Notes under the pieces: model-generated
Seen by the model: the letters and a program-made list of their open reading frames with translations, nothing else
Told to the model about the DNA's origin: nothing
Database searches by the model: none
Assembly (NCBI RefSeq): GCF_019091455.1
Contig: NZ_JAGXJN010000003.1
Coordinates: forward strand, 52,548 to 116,547
Length of the DNA stretch: 64,000 bases
Reading direction: 5' to 3'
Source of the DNA: Chitinophaga sp. GbtcB8
GTDB lineage: Bacteria > Bacteroidota > Bacteroidia > Chitinophagales > Chitinophagaceae
Program-made: the position numbers and the translations under genes
Shown here: one piece after another, positions 33,622-41,792 of the stretch
Layout: each line of letters starts with the position of its first letter
Numbering within the stretch: position 1 is the first letter of the stretch

Positions 33622-36600
33622 ATGAACTTCAACAAGATCAACAACATTACCGGTTGGATCGTGTGTGTGATTGCGTGTACCGTGTACCTGCTTACTATGG
33701 AAGCCACCGGCAGTCTTTGGGATTGCGGGGAATTTATAGCCGCTTCCTACAAATTACAGATCCCTCACCCGCCGGGCGCCCCGTTGTTTGTGCTGCTGGG
33801 CCGCCTGTTTACCTTGTGGTTGTCGCCCGCGCAGGCTGCGGTAGGGGTGAATGTAATGAACGCCCTGGCCAGTGGGTTTACCATCCTCTTTCTTTTCTGG
33901 ACTATTACGCATTTTGCACGTAAGCTAATGGTAAAGGACAATACCACCATCAGCGGGGAGCAAACGTTGTTGATCATGGGCGCCGGTGTAGTAGGTGCGC
34001 TGGCTTATACCTTCTCTGATTCTTTCTGGTTCTCTGCTGTGGAGGGTGAAGTATATGCCATGTCCTCCCTGTTTACGGCAATGGCTTTCTGGGCCATTCT
34101 AAAATGGGAGCAGGAGGCAGACAGATCCTATGCAGACCGCTGGCTGATATTGATCGCCTACATTATAGGATTATCCATTGGTGTGCATCTCTTAAACTTA
34201 CTGACCATTCCGGCCATGGTAATGGTATATTATTTCCGCCGTCACAAACCTACACTCAGGGGCACGCTGCTGGCGTTAATGCTGGGCTGCGCCATTACAG
34301 GGGTTGTACAAATAGGGTTTATCCAATACCCTGCTAAAGCTGCCGGCGCAATGGACGTATGGTTTGTAAATTCACTGGGCATGCCGTTTAACAGCGGCTC
34401 CCTGTTTTTTGTAGTAATGATGGTAGTAGCGCTTGTGCTGGGTATGCGCTGGGCAAAACGTAAGGGACATTACTTTGTGCGGCTGGGATTACTGTGCACC
34501 ATCTTTTTATTCATTGGTTACTCCACTTACATTACAACACTCATCCGTTCCAATGCCAACCCTGGTATTGATATGTATAATGTAGATAATCCCGTGGCAT
34601 TGAAGGGCTACCTGGGCCGGGAGAATTACGGTGATTTTCCGTTGGTGTACGGGCAGGTATTCACTGCCAAACCGCAGGACTACAAAGAAACCGGTAATAC
34701 CTACAGCAAGGGTGCTGATAAGTATGAAGTTACCGGCAAACGTTATGAGGCCGTGTATGACAGTAAGGATATGATGCTTTTTCCCCGCGTTTGGGACACG
34801 CAGAACGACCAGGGACATGTGGATGCTTACCGGCAGTGGCTGGGACTGGCGCAGGGCGAGCAGCCTACGTTTAAGGATAACATCCGCTTCTTTATGGGAT
34901 ACCAGGTGAACTTTATGTACCTGCGTTATTTCATGTGGAATTTTGTAGGCCGGCAAAATGATATACAGGGATCCGGCAACGTGCGGGATAGTAACTGGGT
35001 ATCCGGCGTATCTTTCATAGACAACCTGCTGTATGGCGATCAGAGTAAGCTGCCGGATAGCCTGAAAGAAAATAAAGCGCATAATACTTTATTCTTCCTG
35101 CCGCTGATCTTAGGCATATTTGGCTTGTTGTATCATTACAAACAGCGGCGAAAAGACAGCCTGGTGGTGGGACTTTTATTCTTCTTCACCGGCCTGGCTA
35201 TTGTGCTCTATATCAATCAGCCCGGCAACCAGCCCAGGGAAAGGGATTATGCCTTTGTTGGCTCTTTCTATGCTTTTGCCATCTGGATAGGGCTGGGGGT
35301 ATTAGCGGTGCACACCTGGTTACAACAGCGCGCCAGGTTGAAGTTCGTATATGCGGCACCGGTAGCGCTGCTCACCTGCCTGCTGGCAGTGCCTGCCTTA
35401 ATGGCTTCCCAGGAGTGGGATGATCATGACCGTTCCCAGAAAGTGCTGGCCCGTGATATTGCCAAAGATTACCTGGAATCCTGCGCACCCAATGCTATTT
35501 TGTTTGTAGCAGGTGATAATGAAACGTACCCCTTGTGGTATGCCCAGGAAGTTGAAGGCATCCGCCCGGATGTGCGCGTGATCCATACCAGCCTGCTGAG
35601 CGCCGACTGGTACATTGAGCAGCAGACCCGGCGCACCAATAAAGCCGGCAAGCCGGTAGCCATGACCTGGGGGGCCGATCAATATAAAGGAGATAAGCAC
35701 AATTACATACTATACCATGATGCCGGTATTTTTCCGCAGGATAAATTCTATAACCTGAAAGAGGTAATGGCCTTTATGGGCAGCGATGATCAGCGCGCGC
35801 AGCTTATGACCAGCAGCGGTGAATCCATGAACTACCTGCCCTCCCAGCAGTTATTCCTGCCGGTGAATAAAGCGCAGGTGCTGGCGAATGGTACCGTATC
35901 TGCGGCAGACAGTGCACGGGTGGCCCCGCAGGTAACCTTCCGCATTAACAAGAATGCGTTATATAAGAACGACCTGGCCATGCTGGACATCATTGCCACC
36001 AATAACTGGGAACGCCCCATTTATTTTGCCAACCCGTTTATTCCGCGTGGCACCGGTTTGGAGAACTACCTGGAAAGTGAAGGCATGACCTACCGCCTGG
36101 TGCCTTTAACACCGCTTGCGGACGATGCTGCTGCCGCTGCGGTAGACGGGGTGCCGGTAAACTCAGGAAGGATGTATGATAACCTGAAAAAGTTTGCTTT
36201 CTGCAGCGCGGATAAAAAGGGCGTTTACTTTGATGAGCCTAACCGTAGCATGCTGCAGCAGCTGCGCGCCACCTATACACGCCTGGCTATTGACCTGGCT
36301 GCCAAAGGTGATAAAACAAAAGCGCTGCATGTGCTGGATACCATGGATCGTAACATACGTGAAGATAATTATGCATACGGCATGACCTCGCAGGGAAATT
36401 CGCATAACATGAGCTCCATGCAGGTGGCCTATGCTTATTACCTGGCCGGTAACCCGGCAAAGGCAGAAGCGATCTCAAAAAAGATCATCAAAGATTGTGA
36501 GCAGCAGATCGCCTATTATGAATCTTTACCGGATGATAAGCTAACGAATGATCTGCGTACCGATTATCAGCGTGCTGCAGAATACATTATTCCGCAGCTG

Positions 36601-36648
36601 CAAAAAATGAAGGCAGCCTTTGGCAACAAGTCCGGAAAGCTGTTGTAG
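33622..36648 (+). CDS. DUF2723 membrane glycosyltransferase-like protein (GT117 type)
   Basis: A 1008-residue protein. The N-terminal half has about twelve membrane segments and the DUF2723 signature MEATGSLWDCGEFIAASYKL with the Asp-Cys-Gly-Glu loop, then PHPPGAPLFVLLGR. A large soluble C-terminal part (from about 590) begins with ALMASQEWDDHDRSQK and has helical repeats near the end. Bacteroidota DUF2723 proteins are placed with O-mannosyltransferase-like enzymes and are proposed to act in protein O-glycosylation or envelope glycans. It lies alone, 41 bases after the broken toxin-like gene. Confidence 0.85.
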   Translation: MNFNKINNITGWIVCVIACTVYLLTMEATGSLWDCGEFIAASYKLQIPHPPGAPLFVLLGRLFTLWLSPAQAAVGVNVMNALASGFTILFLFWTITHFARKLMVKDNTTISGEQTLLIMGAGVVGALAYTFSDSFWFSAVEGEVYAMSSLFTAMAFWAILKWEQEADRSYADRWLILIAYIIGLSIGVHLLNLLTIPAMVMVYYFRRHKPTLRGTLLALMLGCAITGVVQIGFIQYPAKAAGAMDVWFVNSLGMPFNSGSLFFVVMMVVALVLGMRWAKRKGHYFVRLGLLCTIFLFIGYSTYITTLIRSNANPGIDMYNVDNPVALKGYLGRENYGDFPLVYGQVFTAKPQDYKETGNTYSKGADKYEVTGKRYEAVYDSKDMMLFPRVWDTQNDQGHVDAYRQWLGLAQGEQPTFKDNIRFFMGYQVNFMYLRYFMWNFVGRQNDIQGSGNVRDSNWVSGVSFIDNLLYGDQSKLPDSLKENKAHNTLFFLPLILGIFGLLYHYKQRRKDSLVVGLLFFFTGLAIVLYINQPGNQPRERDYAFVGSFYAFAIWIGLGVLAVHTWLQQRARLKFVYAAPVALLTCLLAVPALMASQEWDDHDRSQKVLARDIAKDYLESCAPNAILFVAGDNETYPLWYAQEVEGIRPDVRVIHTSLLSADWYIEQQTRRTNKAGKPVAMTWGADQYKGDKHNYILYHDAGIFPQDKFYNLKEVMAFMGSDDQRAQLMTSSGESMNYLPSQQLFLPVNKAQVLANGTVSAADSARVAPQVTFRINKNALYKNDLAMLDIIATNNWERPIYFANPFIPRGTGLENYLESEGMTYRLVPLTPLADDAAAAAVDGVPVNSGRMYDNLKKFAFCSADKKGVYFDEPNRSMLQQLRATYTRLAIDLAAKGDKTKALHVLDTMDRNIREDNYAYGMTSQGNSHNMSSMQVAYAYYLAGNPAKAEAISKKIIKDCEQQIAYYESLPDDKLTNDLRTDYQRAAEYIIPQLQKMKAAFGNKSGKLL

Positions 36649-36729
36649 GTGCGGGCTACAGCCCACTGTCTACGGATCACGGTCCAGGGATGATGGCCTT
36701 ATGTTGGATTAGTTAGTTATACTAGAAAT

Positions 36730-36780
36730 AAAAAGCAAGCATTTAAATGAAGCTCAAAGCCATTTAAATGCTTGCTTTTT
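36730..36780. terminator. Perfect 20-base-pair bidirectional terminator
   Basis: AAAAAGCAAGCATTTAAATG (36730-36749) is perfectly inverted at 36761-36780 with an 11-base loop; the arms begin and end in A5/T5. It lies between the convergent DUF2723 and GH105 genes and serves both. Confidence 0.8.
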
Positions 36781-36867
36781 TATTGAGAGATCATTCTAAC
36801 GCACTATAGTCAATGGACGGCTTTACGAAGTACTAATACCACCGCACTACGCCATGGACCGCTACTG

Positions 36868-38013
36868 TTACCGCAGCAGCGCCGTTGCACACCACAGCAC
36901 AGGCGCCTGCCCGTGCAGATCGCCGGTAACACGGCCGCGGTCCAGGTAATACTGATGATCATTCTTTTTATTGGTGCCTTCACATACTTCACGGATGTTA
37001 TTGTCTTCGTCCAGGTAAGTGATCAGCTTCAGCCAGCCTTTGCGGGCAGCCGGGCCATAAGTGGCAGCATCCAGCCAGCCGTTCTTTACACCGGTGATCA
37101 TGGCAAAGGTGAACATGCCGGTGCAGGAAGTTTCCGGCCAGGAGCTGGCATCATCCACCAGCTGCCGCCACATACCATCTGCGGCCTGGTATTTTAATAA
37201 AGAGGCCATCATGGTCTTATATCCTTTCATGATGCGGGCGCGGTCAGGATTATTTTCGGGCAGAGAGCGTAACAGCTCGCTCATGCCGGCTGCCATCCAG
37301 CCATTGCCGCGGCCCCAGAAATAAGGCACATCCGGTGCATGGTAAAAAAGGCCGTTGGGGCGTTGCAGGCTATCCAGGTACATCACCATTTCTTTGGCGG
37401 CGCGTTCTATGTATTTCGGATCGTTGGTAGCGCGGTAAGCCTGGGCCTGCACTGCGGTGATCATATACATATCATCGATCCATAAACGGGTTTGCCCGGT
37501 ATAACCCTTATGGTACCATTCCATTGCCTCCGGGGTGGCGCGGGCGCCTTCCGGTGCGCTCCATTGCTGGTCGGCTATTTGCCGGCCCAGGGTTAAATAT
37601 TTCTCATCTTTGGTTTGCATATATAATTCCAGCGGCACTGCGCCGAACACGGTATAGTCTACATGCACCGCTTGCGGCACCAGGGATGATTCTGTGGTGA
37701 ACAGCGGGATAAAACGCTGTTCCAGCTTATCTAACAGGGTTTTATCTTTTGTTTCTTTGGCAAAGGTTAAGGAGCCGTACCAGGCGCAGGTTTCCGGGTA
37801 AATAATAAATTTAGAAGGGCCATGTCCCACATTGCCGTGCGGGGTTTCAATAAAATGTTCCGCTACACGTTTGCCAACTTCCTGTGGGGTGCTGCCCTTG
37901 GGAAGATCTTTAAAATAAGCATTGGCTTTCCTGGATTGCGCCACAGCGCCGGTGTTAACAGCTGCAGTAAAGAACAAAACCGCCATCAGGCGGTACAGGG
38001 TGGGTTTCTTCAT
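36868..38013 (-). CDS. GH105/GH88-type unsaturated glucuronyl or rhamnogalacturonyl hydrolase
   Basis: A 381-residue (alpha/alpha)6 hydrolase with a signal peptide (MKKPTLYRLMAVLFFTAA ending near AVAQ). Family motifs include RLWIDDMYMITAVQAQAY with the catalytic Asp, and VPYFWGRGNGWMAAG. The enzyme releases the unsaturated uronic acid made by polysaccharide lyases, often from pectin fragments, which would fit the PL1 lyase at the window start though the genes are 35 kb apart. A start nine codons earlier (38040) is possible but lacks signal-peptide form. Confidence 0.83.
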   Translation of the reverse strand: MKKPTLYRLMAVLFFTAAVNTGAVAQSRKANAYFKDLPKGSTPQEVGKRVAEHFIETPHGNVGHGPSKFIIYPETCAWYGSLTFAKETKDKTLLDKLEQRFIPLFTTESSLVPQAVHVDYTVFGAVPLELYMQTKDEKYLTLGRQIADQQWSAPEGARATPEAMEWYHKGYTGQTRLWIDDMYMITAVQAQAYRATNDPKYIERAAKEMVMYLDSLQRPNGLFYHAPDVPYFWGRGNGWMAAGMSELLRSLPENNPDRARIMKGYKTMMASLLKYQAADGMWRQLVDDASSWPETSCTGMFTFAMITGVKNGWLDAATYGPAARKGWLKLITYLDEDNNIREVCEGTNKKNDHQYYLDRGRVTGDLHGQAPVLWCATALLR

Positions 38014-38059
38014 AATCGTGTTATTTATTAGGAATAACAAGATAATAAAGTCGCCGCTT

Positions 38060-39112
38060 TTATTCAGGGTTATTTAACACATAAATGGTCTGCGCCTCTT
38101 TTTCAGTAACTGGCTGAAAGTTGGTGCTGATAATGAGCGAAGCCTTGTTCGCATCTGCAAAATCCATCGCCACAATGCCAAAACGCCCGCGCTGGTTAGC
38201 CGTAAAAAAGCGGATAATATTATTACCCATGGCCAGGGATACTTTTTTAATATTGGGAATGCGTAGGAATGCGCGCGGTTTATACCCACTCAGGAAATTA
38301 ATATACAGCGCTTCTGTATTTACGGAGCGGGCCTCTGTAAGCAGCGCATTGCTGTTGCTCCATTTAATACGGTTACGCGGCACCAGGAACTCATCCTGCA
38401 CCCGTAGCTGCGTAGGGCCGTTATTAATAGTAAAGGTGCGGTTCCGGGCCCAGCCGGTAGCATCGATCCCCATATCTTCATTTTTAGCGGTAAAGCGCCG
38501 CAGCAATACAATTTTGCCCCTGGCTTCCTGCAGGGTAGGGATGGTAGGGCTTAAATACCATTTATCTGCATACCGTTTTGCATAGGTATCAAATGTTTCC
38601 TCAAAAGAGCGGGTATTATTAACAGACCGGTATTCTTCCTTAATGCTCATGATAATACATTCACCGGGGTGGCGGTCCAGGAATTCCGTGCAGGCGTGCA
38701 TGACAGCATCAAAATCAAGCCGCTGGTACACAATACCGTGATGAATGGAGAATTTATTATCAATGTGGCGGCAGCGCACATCCAGGAAGCGGATGCCTGC
38801 CTCCAGCTGTTCGCTGATAGTTAATGTCTGGCATTTAGCGGTTTTGCCAAAACGCTCGTAACGCGCGCAGGCATTGTGAGAGCCGGGCAGGGAAAGGTGT
38901 GTAAGGTTCACATTACCAGGCACCATCTCCATCCAGCCGCTAAGCGGAATGGTGGCAGGATACGCCGGCGTAGAGGTTTTAAAGGTGGCGTGCTTGAAAT
39001 AGGATGCCGCCTCCGGGCGTGCTTCGTAAACAGGTAGCTCTCTGGTGCAGCCAATCAAACAGATCGCTACCGCCATGCAGGCGGCGGCAGCAATGAACGG
39101 TTGCTTATTCAT
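38060..39112 (-). CDS. Lipoprotein with PI-PLC X-type phosphodiesterase domain
   Basis: A 350-residue lipoprotein: the lipobox is AICLIGC with C22. The catalytic X domain shows LSLPGSHNACARY with H79, then SEQLEAGIRFLDVRCR and FSIHHGIVYQ with a second histidine, as in bacterial phosphatidylinositol-specific phospholipase C. Bacterial PI-PLC uses no metal and cleaves to a cyclic phosphate. Lipid-anchored versions are known in Bacteroidota but the substrate here is unknown. I use the ATG at 39112 (MNKQPFIAAAA); an in-frame GTG lies seven codons upstream. Confidence 0.8.
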   Translation of the reverse strand: MNKQPFIAAAACMAVAICLIGCTRELPVYEARPEAASYFKHATFKTSTPAYPATIPLSGWMEMVPGNVNLTHLSLPGSHNACARYERFGKTAKCQTLTISEQLEAGIRFLDVRCRHIDNKFSIHHGIVYQRLDFDAVMHACTEFLDRHPGECIIMSIKEEYRSVNNTRSFEETFDTYAKRYADKWYLSPTIPTLQEARGKIVLLRRFTAKNEDMGIDATGWARNRTFTINNGPTQLRVQDEFLVPRNRIKWSNSNALLTEARSVNTEALYINFLSGYKPRAFLRIPNIKKVSLAMGNNIIRFFTANQRGRFGIVAMDFADANKASLIISTNFQPVTEKEAQTIYVLNNPE

Positions 39113-39627
39113 AGTAGCAGTTGTAGGTTCCACAAAATTACGTTCAGCTATCTGTTTAACCAGCTATAGCCACGTGGTATAACAATTTGGTAATACTATC
39201 TGATATTTACTATACCACTTTTGTTATTTATACAATATAAGGCAGAACGCAATTAAAAGATGAAAAAATATGATTCGTCGGAATTTGACTGAAAAGAGAC
39301 AAATTTTCTATTAATTTAGTTCCTGCAGTTTCCGGGAAGCTTCACCTATTTTATTGAAACCGAGCATGATAACCTTTCCCTGCCATACAGGAGAACTGCC
39401 AGAGGGGGGCGACCTGATCACCTGAAAAAAAGGATCGCTTGTGTTTAAAACAAATGAAGTACGTTCCTAATGAAGGCAAAACAGGTTTTCCAACCGGCCA
39501 GAAGGAGCAAAACGGAGCAACAGATCTGCCGGCATCATTGAACAGCAATGCTTTTAAGCAGCTTGTCCAACCGAAAGTGAAATAACATAAGAGTATAAAC
39601 CGTGGCAACAAACATCTAACGGGTGAA
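39113..39627. other. Long intergenic region upstream of the sigma factor gene
   Basis: About 515 bases between divergent genes. It holds a dyad GTGGTATA (39174-39181) with TATACCAC (39211-39218), placed near the start of the PI-PLC gene, and a candidate 43-codon ORF at 39454-39585. The rest is AT-rich with no further structure that I can support; the ECF promoter must lie here. Confidence 0.4.
39454..39585 (+). CDS. Candidate small ORF upstream of the ECF sigma factor gene
   Basis: A 43-residue frame starting MKYVPNEGKTGFPTGQKEQN and ending QLVQPKVK. It has no signal peptide and no recognisable family. Its codon usage is not obviously unlike neighbours and it lies 43 bases before the sigma factor ATG. 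Could equally be chance. Confidence 0.25.
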   Translation: MKYVPNEGKTGFPTGQKEQNGATDLPASLNSNAFKQLVQPKVK

Positions 39628-40236
39628 ATGCAACAGAGCTCCTATAACGAAACCGAACTGTTTAAGCGTATAGCCGAAGGAAATGAGCCCGCCTTCCGTC
39701 AGCTATTTGAGATGTACAGGCAACGGCTCTTCATTTTTGCGTACCAGTTATCGCATTCTACTGTCGATGCTGAAGAAATTGTACAGGACATTTTCTTAAA
39801 ACTTTGGGAGAACAGGGCGCAGCTGGCCCTTATCAGCTATCCCCGTAAATACATCTATACCATGGCGCGCAACCGTGCCCTGGACCTGTTGGCTGCCCTG
39901 GCCAAAGATAAAAAGGCCATGCAGGCTATATGGGCCAATCTTTCCCCTTTGCAGAATGTAACAGAAGAGCTTTTGCAGGCGCAGGAAAGTCAGCGGCTTA
40001 TTAACGAAGTGATTGCCCAGCTGCCAGAAAAAAAGCAGGCCATTTTCTGGCTCAGCCGCCGGGATGGGTTGTCGCACCAGGAAATAGCCCGGCAAATGGA
40101 CGTTTCCGTGCAAACGGTGAAAAATAATCTTACGGATATATTAAAATATATAAAGTCGTACCTCTCCCGGCATGCACAATTATTATCCATTGTATGTTGC
40201 TGGTTAAATACTATAATCCTGTTTAAGCGCCATTAA
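39628..40236 (+). CDS. ECF sigma factor (SusC-associated)
   Basis: A 202-residue sigma-70 family factor. Region 2 is seen in AEEIVQDIFLKLWENRAQL with the -10 binding helix, and region 4 in LSHQEIARQMDVSVQTVKNNL with a helix-turn-helix. The C-terminus ends in an unusual hydrophobic stretch, LLSIVCCWLNTIILF, which may be a membrane anchor or binding site for the anti-sigma factor. It precedes fecR and a SusC gene with an N-terminal STN domain, the standard three-part cell-surface signalling unit in Bacteroidota, so it probably drives the SusC operon. Confidence 0.9.
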   Translation: MQQSSYNETELFKRIAEGNEPAFRQLFEMYRQRLFIFAYQLSHSTVDAEEIVQDIFLKLWENRAQLALISYPRKYIYTMARNRALDLLAALAKDKKAMQAIWANLSPLQNVTEELLQAQESQRLINEVIAQLPEKKQAIFWLSRRDGLSHQEIARQMDVSVQTVKNNLTDILKYIKSYLSRHAQLLSIVCCWLNTIILFKRH

Positions 40237-40337
40237 GAAGGCTCTGGCACATAACGGAAAAATATATATATTTTCTTCCCGGTACTATCCCTTTTTAAAA
40301 CAGTCTGTATAAGTACAGAGTACAAAAATGTCAACAA

Positions 40338-41525
40338 ATGACGGGGAATTCCGACCGCCTCACCTATTTGTATAGGAAGTATATTAATGGAACATGTACG
40401 GAAGTAGAATTGCAGGAGTTTTTTGAATACATCGGCCAACCGGGAATGAAGGAAAAGCTGGAAGCGCTGGCCGATGAACACCTGGAAAATATACTTCCCG
40501 GAACGGCAGAACCGCCCATTGACTGGGAATATATGTACGGCAGGGTTACCCGCAATGCACTACCGGCAACGGGTAAACGAAATAAAGTAAAGCGGTTATT
40601 GGCATGGCCTGCCGTAGCTGCAGCCTCCATCATAGTTCTGATGGCGGCTACGGGGCTTTACTTCCTGTTCAGAGAAAAACATCATGAGCCGGCATGGGCG
40701 CATAACCGGTTTCAGAATGATCTGCCGCCGGGTAACAGTAAAGCGGTATTAACGCTGGCCAACGGCACCTCTATAGCGTTGTATGAAGGAAGCAGCAGCT
40801 TTCTTTCACAGCTGGAAAATACCCAGGGCCTGAAGCTGAACAGCGGAGAGCTGGTGTACGATACGCCCTCCGATGCTGCCGCCACAGCAGGTTATAATAC
40901 GCTTACCACGCCCAGGGGCGGCCAGTTCAGGCTGGTATTGCCGGATGGCAGTAAAGTATGGCTGAATGCCGCATCGTCCATTACTTACCCGGTAACCTTT
41001 ACAGGCAGCAGCCGTACAGTAACCATTACCGGGGAGGCTTACCTGGAAGTGGCCAGGAACCCGGATAAACCATTTAAAGTAATGGTGAACGGTATGGAGG
41101 TAACCGTGTTGGGCACTTGTTTTAACATTAATGCCTACACGGACGAAGCAGGGATCAGCACCACACTTTTAGAAGGAGCAGTAAGAGTAAGCAGGGGAAA
41201 TAATATACAGGTGCTGCAACCGGGCCAGCAGGCGCAATTACAGCCCAACGGCACTTTCCGCCTGATGCCGGATACCGACACCGCCGCTGTTACCGCCTGG
41301 AAGAATGGCATGTTTGCCTTTAACGATGCAGATATTGCCTCTATAATGCGGCAGGTGAACCGCTGGTACGATGCGGAAATTGTTTACACCAGCGCCGTAT
41401 CACAACATTTTGTGGGATCCATACCCAGGGATGTGCCGGTTTCCAAACTGCTAACTATGCTGGAGCTAACCGGAAGGCTCCGTTTCAGGATAGAAGGCAA
41501 AAAGATAATAGTAACGCAACCGTAA
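40338..41525 (+). CDS. FecR-type anti-sigma factor
   Basis: A 395-residue single-pass membrane protein. The cytoplasmic N-terminus (1-85) has a FecR-like helical domain, the membrane segment is about 88-108 (ASIIVLMAATGLYFLF), and the periplasmic part has the FecR domain (TTPRGGQFRLVLPDGS, VTGEAYLEVAR-like) followed by a DUF4974 domain ending RLRFRIEGKKIIV. It transmits the state of the SusC STN domain to the sigma factor. It lies 101 bases after the sigma gene and 267 bases before SusC. Confidence 0.9.
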   Translation: MTGNSDRLTYLYRKYINGTCTEVELQEFFEYIGQPGMKEKLEALADEHLENILPGTAEPPIDWEYMYGRVTRNALPATGKRNKVKRLLAWPAVAAASIIVLMAATGLYFLFREKHHEPAWAHNRFQNDLPPGNSKAVLTLANGTSIALYEGSSSFLSQLENTQGLKLNSGELVYDTPSDAAATAGYNTLTTPRGGQFRLVLPDGSKVWLNAASSITYPVTFTGSSRTVTITGEAYLEVARNPDKPFKVMVNGMEVTVLGTCFNINAYTDEAGISTTLLEGAVRVSRGNNIQVLQPGQQAQLQPNGTFRLMPDTDTAAVTAWKNGMFAFNDADIASIMRQVNRWYDAEIVYTSAVSQHFVGSIPRDVPVSKLLTMLELTGRLRFRIEGKKIIVTQP

Positions 41526-41701
41526 TAAATATTATAGCTCAACCAAAGTAAAGTAATCAACCGTAAACCGTTTTCAAATAACTATTGAACGTCATCATTT
41601 TACCGTTAAGTAATTCGTATTAGACTTGTTATTTTATCACCTTTAAAAACAGCCAGCTTATTAATGTAGAGAAAACAACAAAATGAATACCCTTAAAAGG
41701 A

Positions 41702-41780
41702 AATAGGAATGTTGGTCGCATTCCCCTATTACCCTGTGGGTGATCTAAACCATCGTGTTCTGAACATTTATTAATCAACC
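41702..41780 (+). ncRNA. Structured leader element upstream of SusC (copy 1)
   Basis: AATAGGAATG (41702-41711) pairs with CATTCCCCTATT (41719-41730), two bulged C, around loop TTGGTCG (41712-41718). Next is a small ACCC-TGT-GGGT hairpin, then the block ATCGTGTTCTGAAC (41752-41765), 27 bases before the SusC ATG. A second copy at 48031-48101 keeps loop and block with a compensatory change in the stem. Nature (leader RNA, attenuator, or protein site) is unknown. Confidence 0.5.
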
Positions 41781-41792
41781 AAAATCTAATCT

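Noticed and set aside
39351..39611. 86-codon minus-strand frame before the sigma factor
   Set aside because: No family resemblance and lies antisense to the candidate small ORF and leader; not supported.
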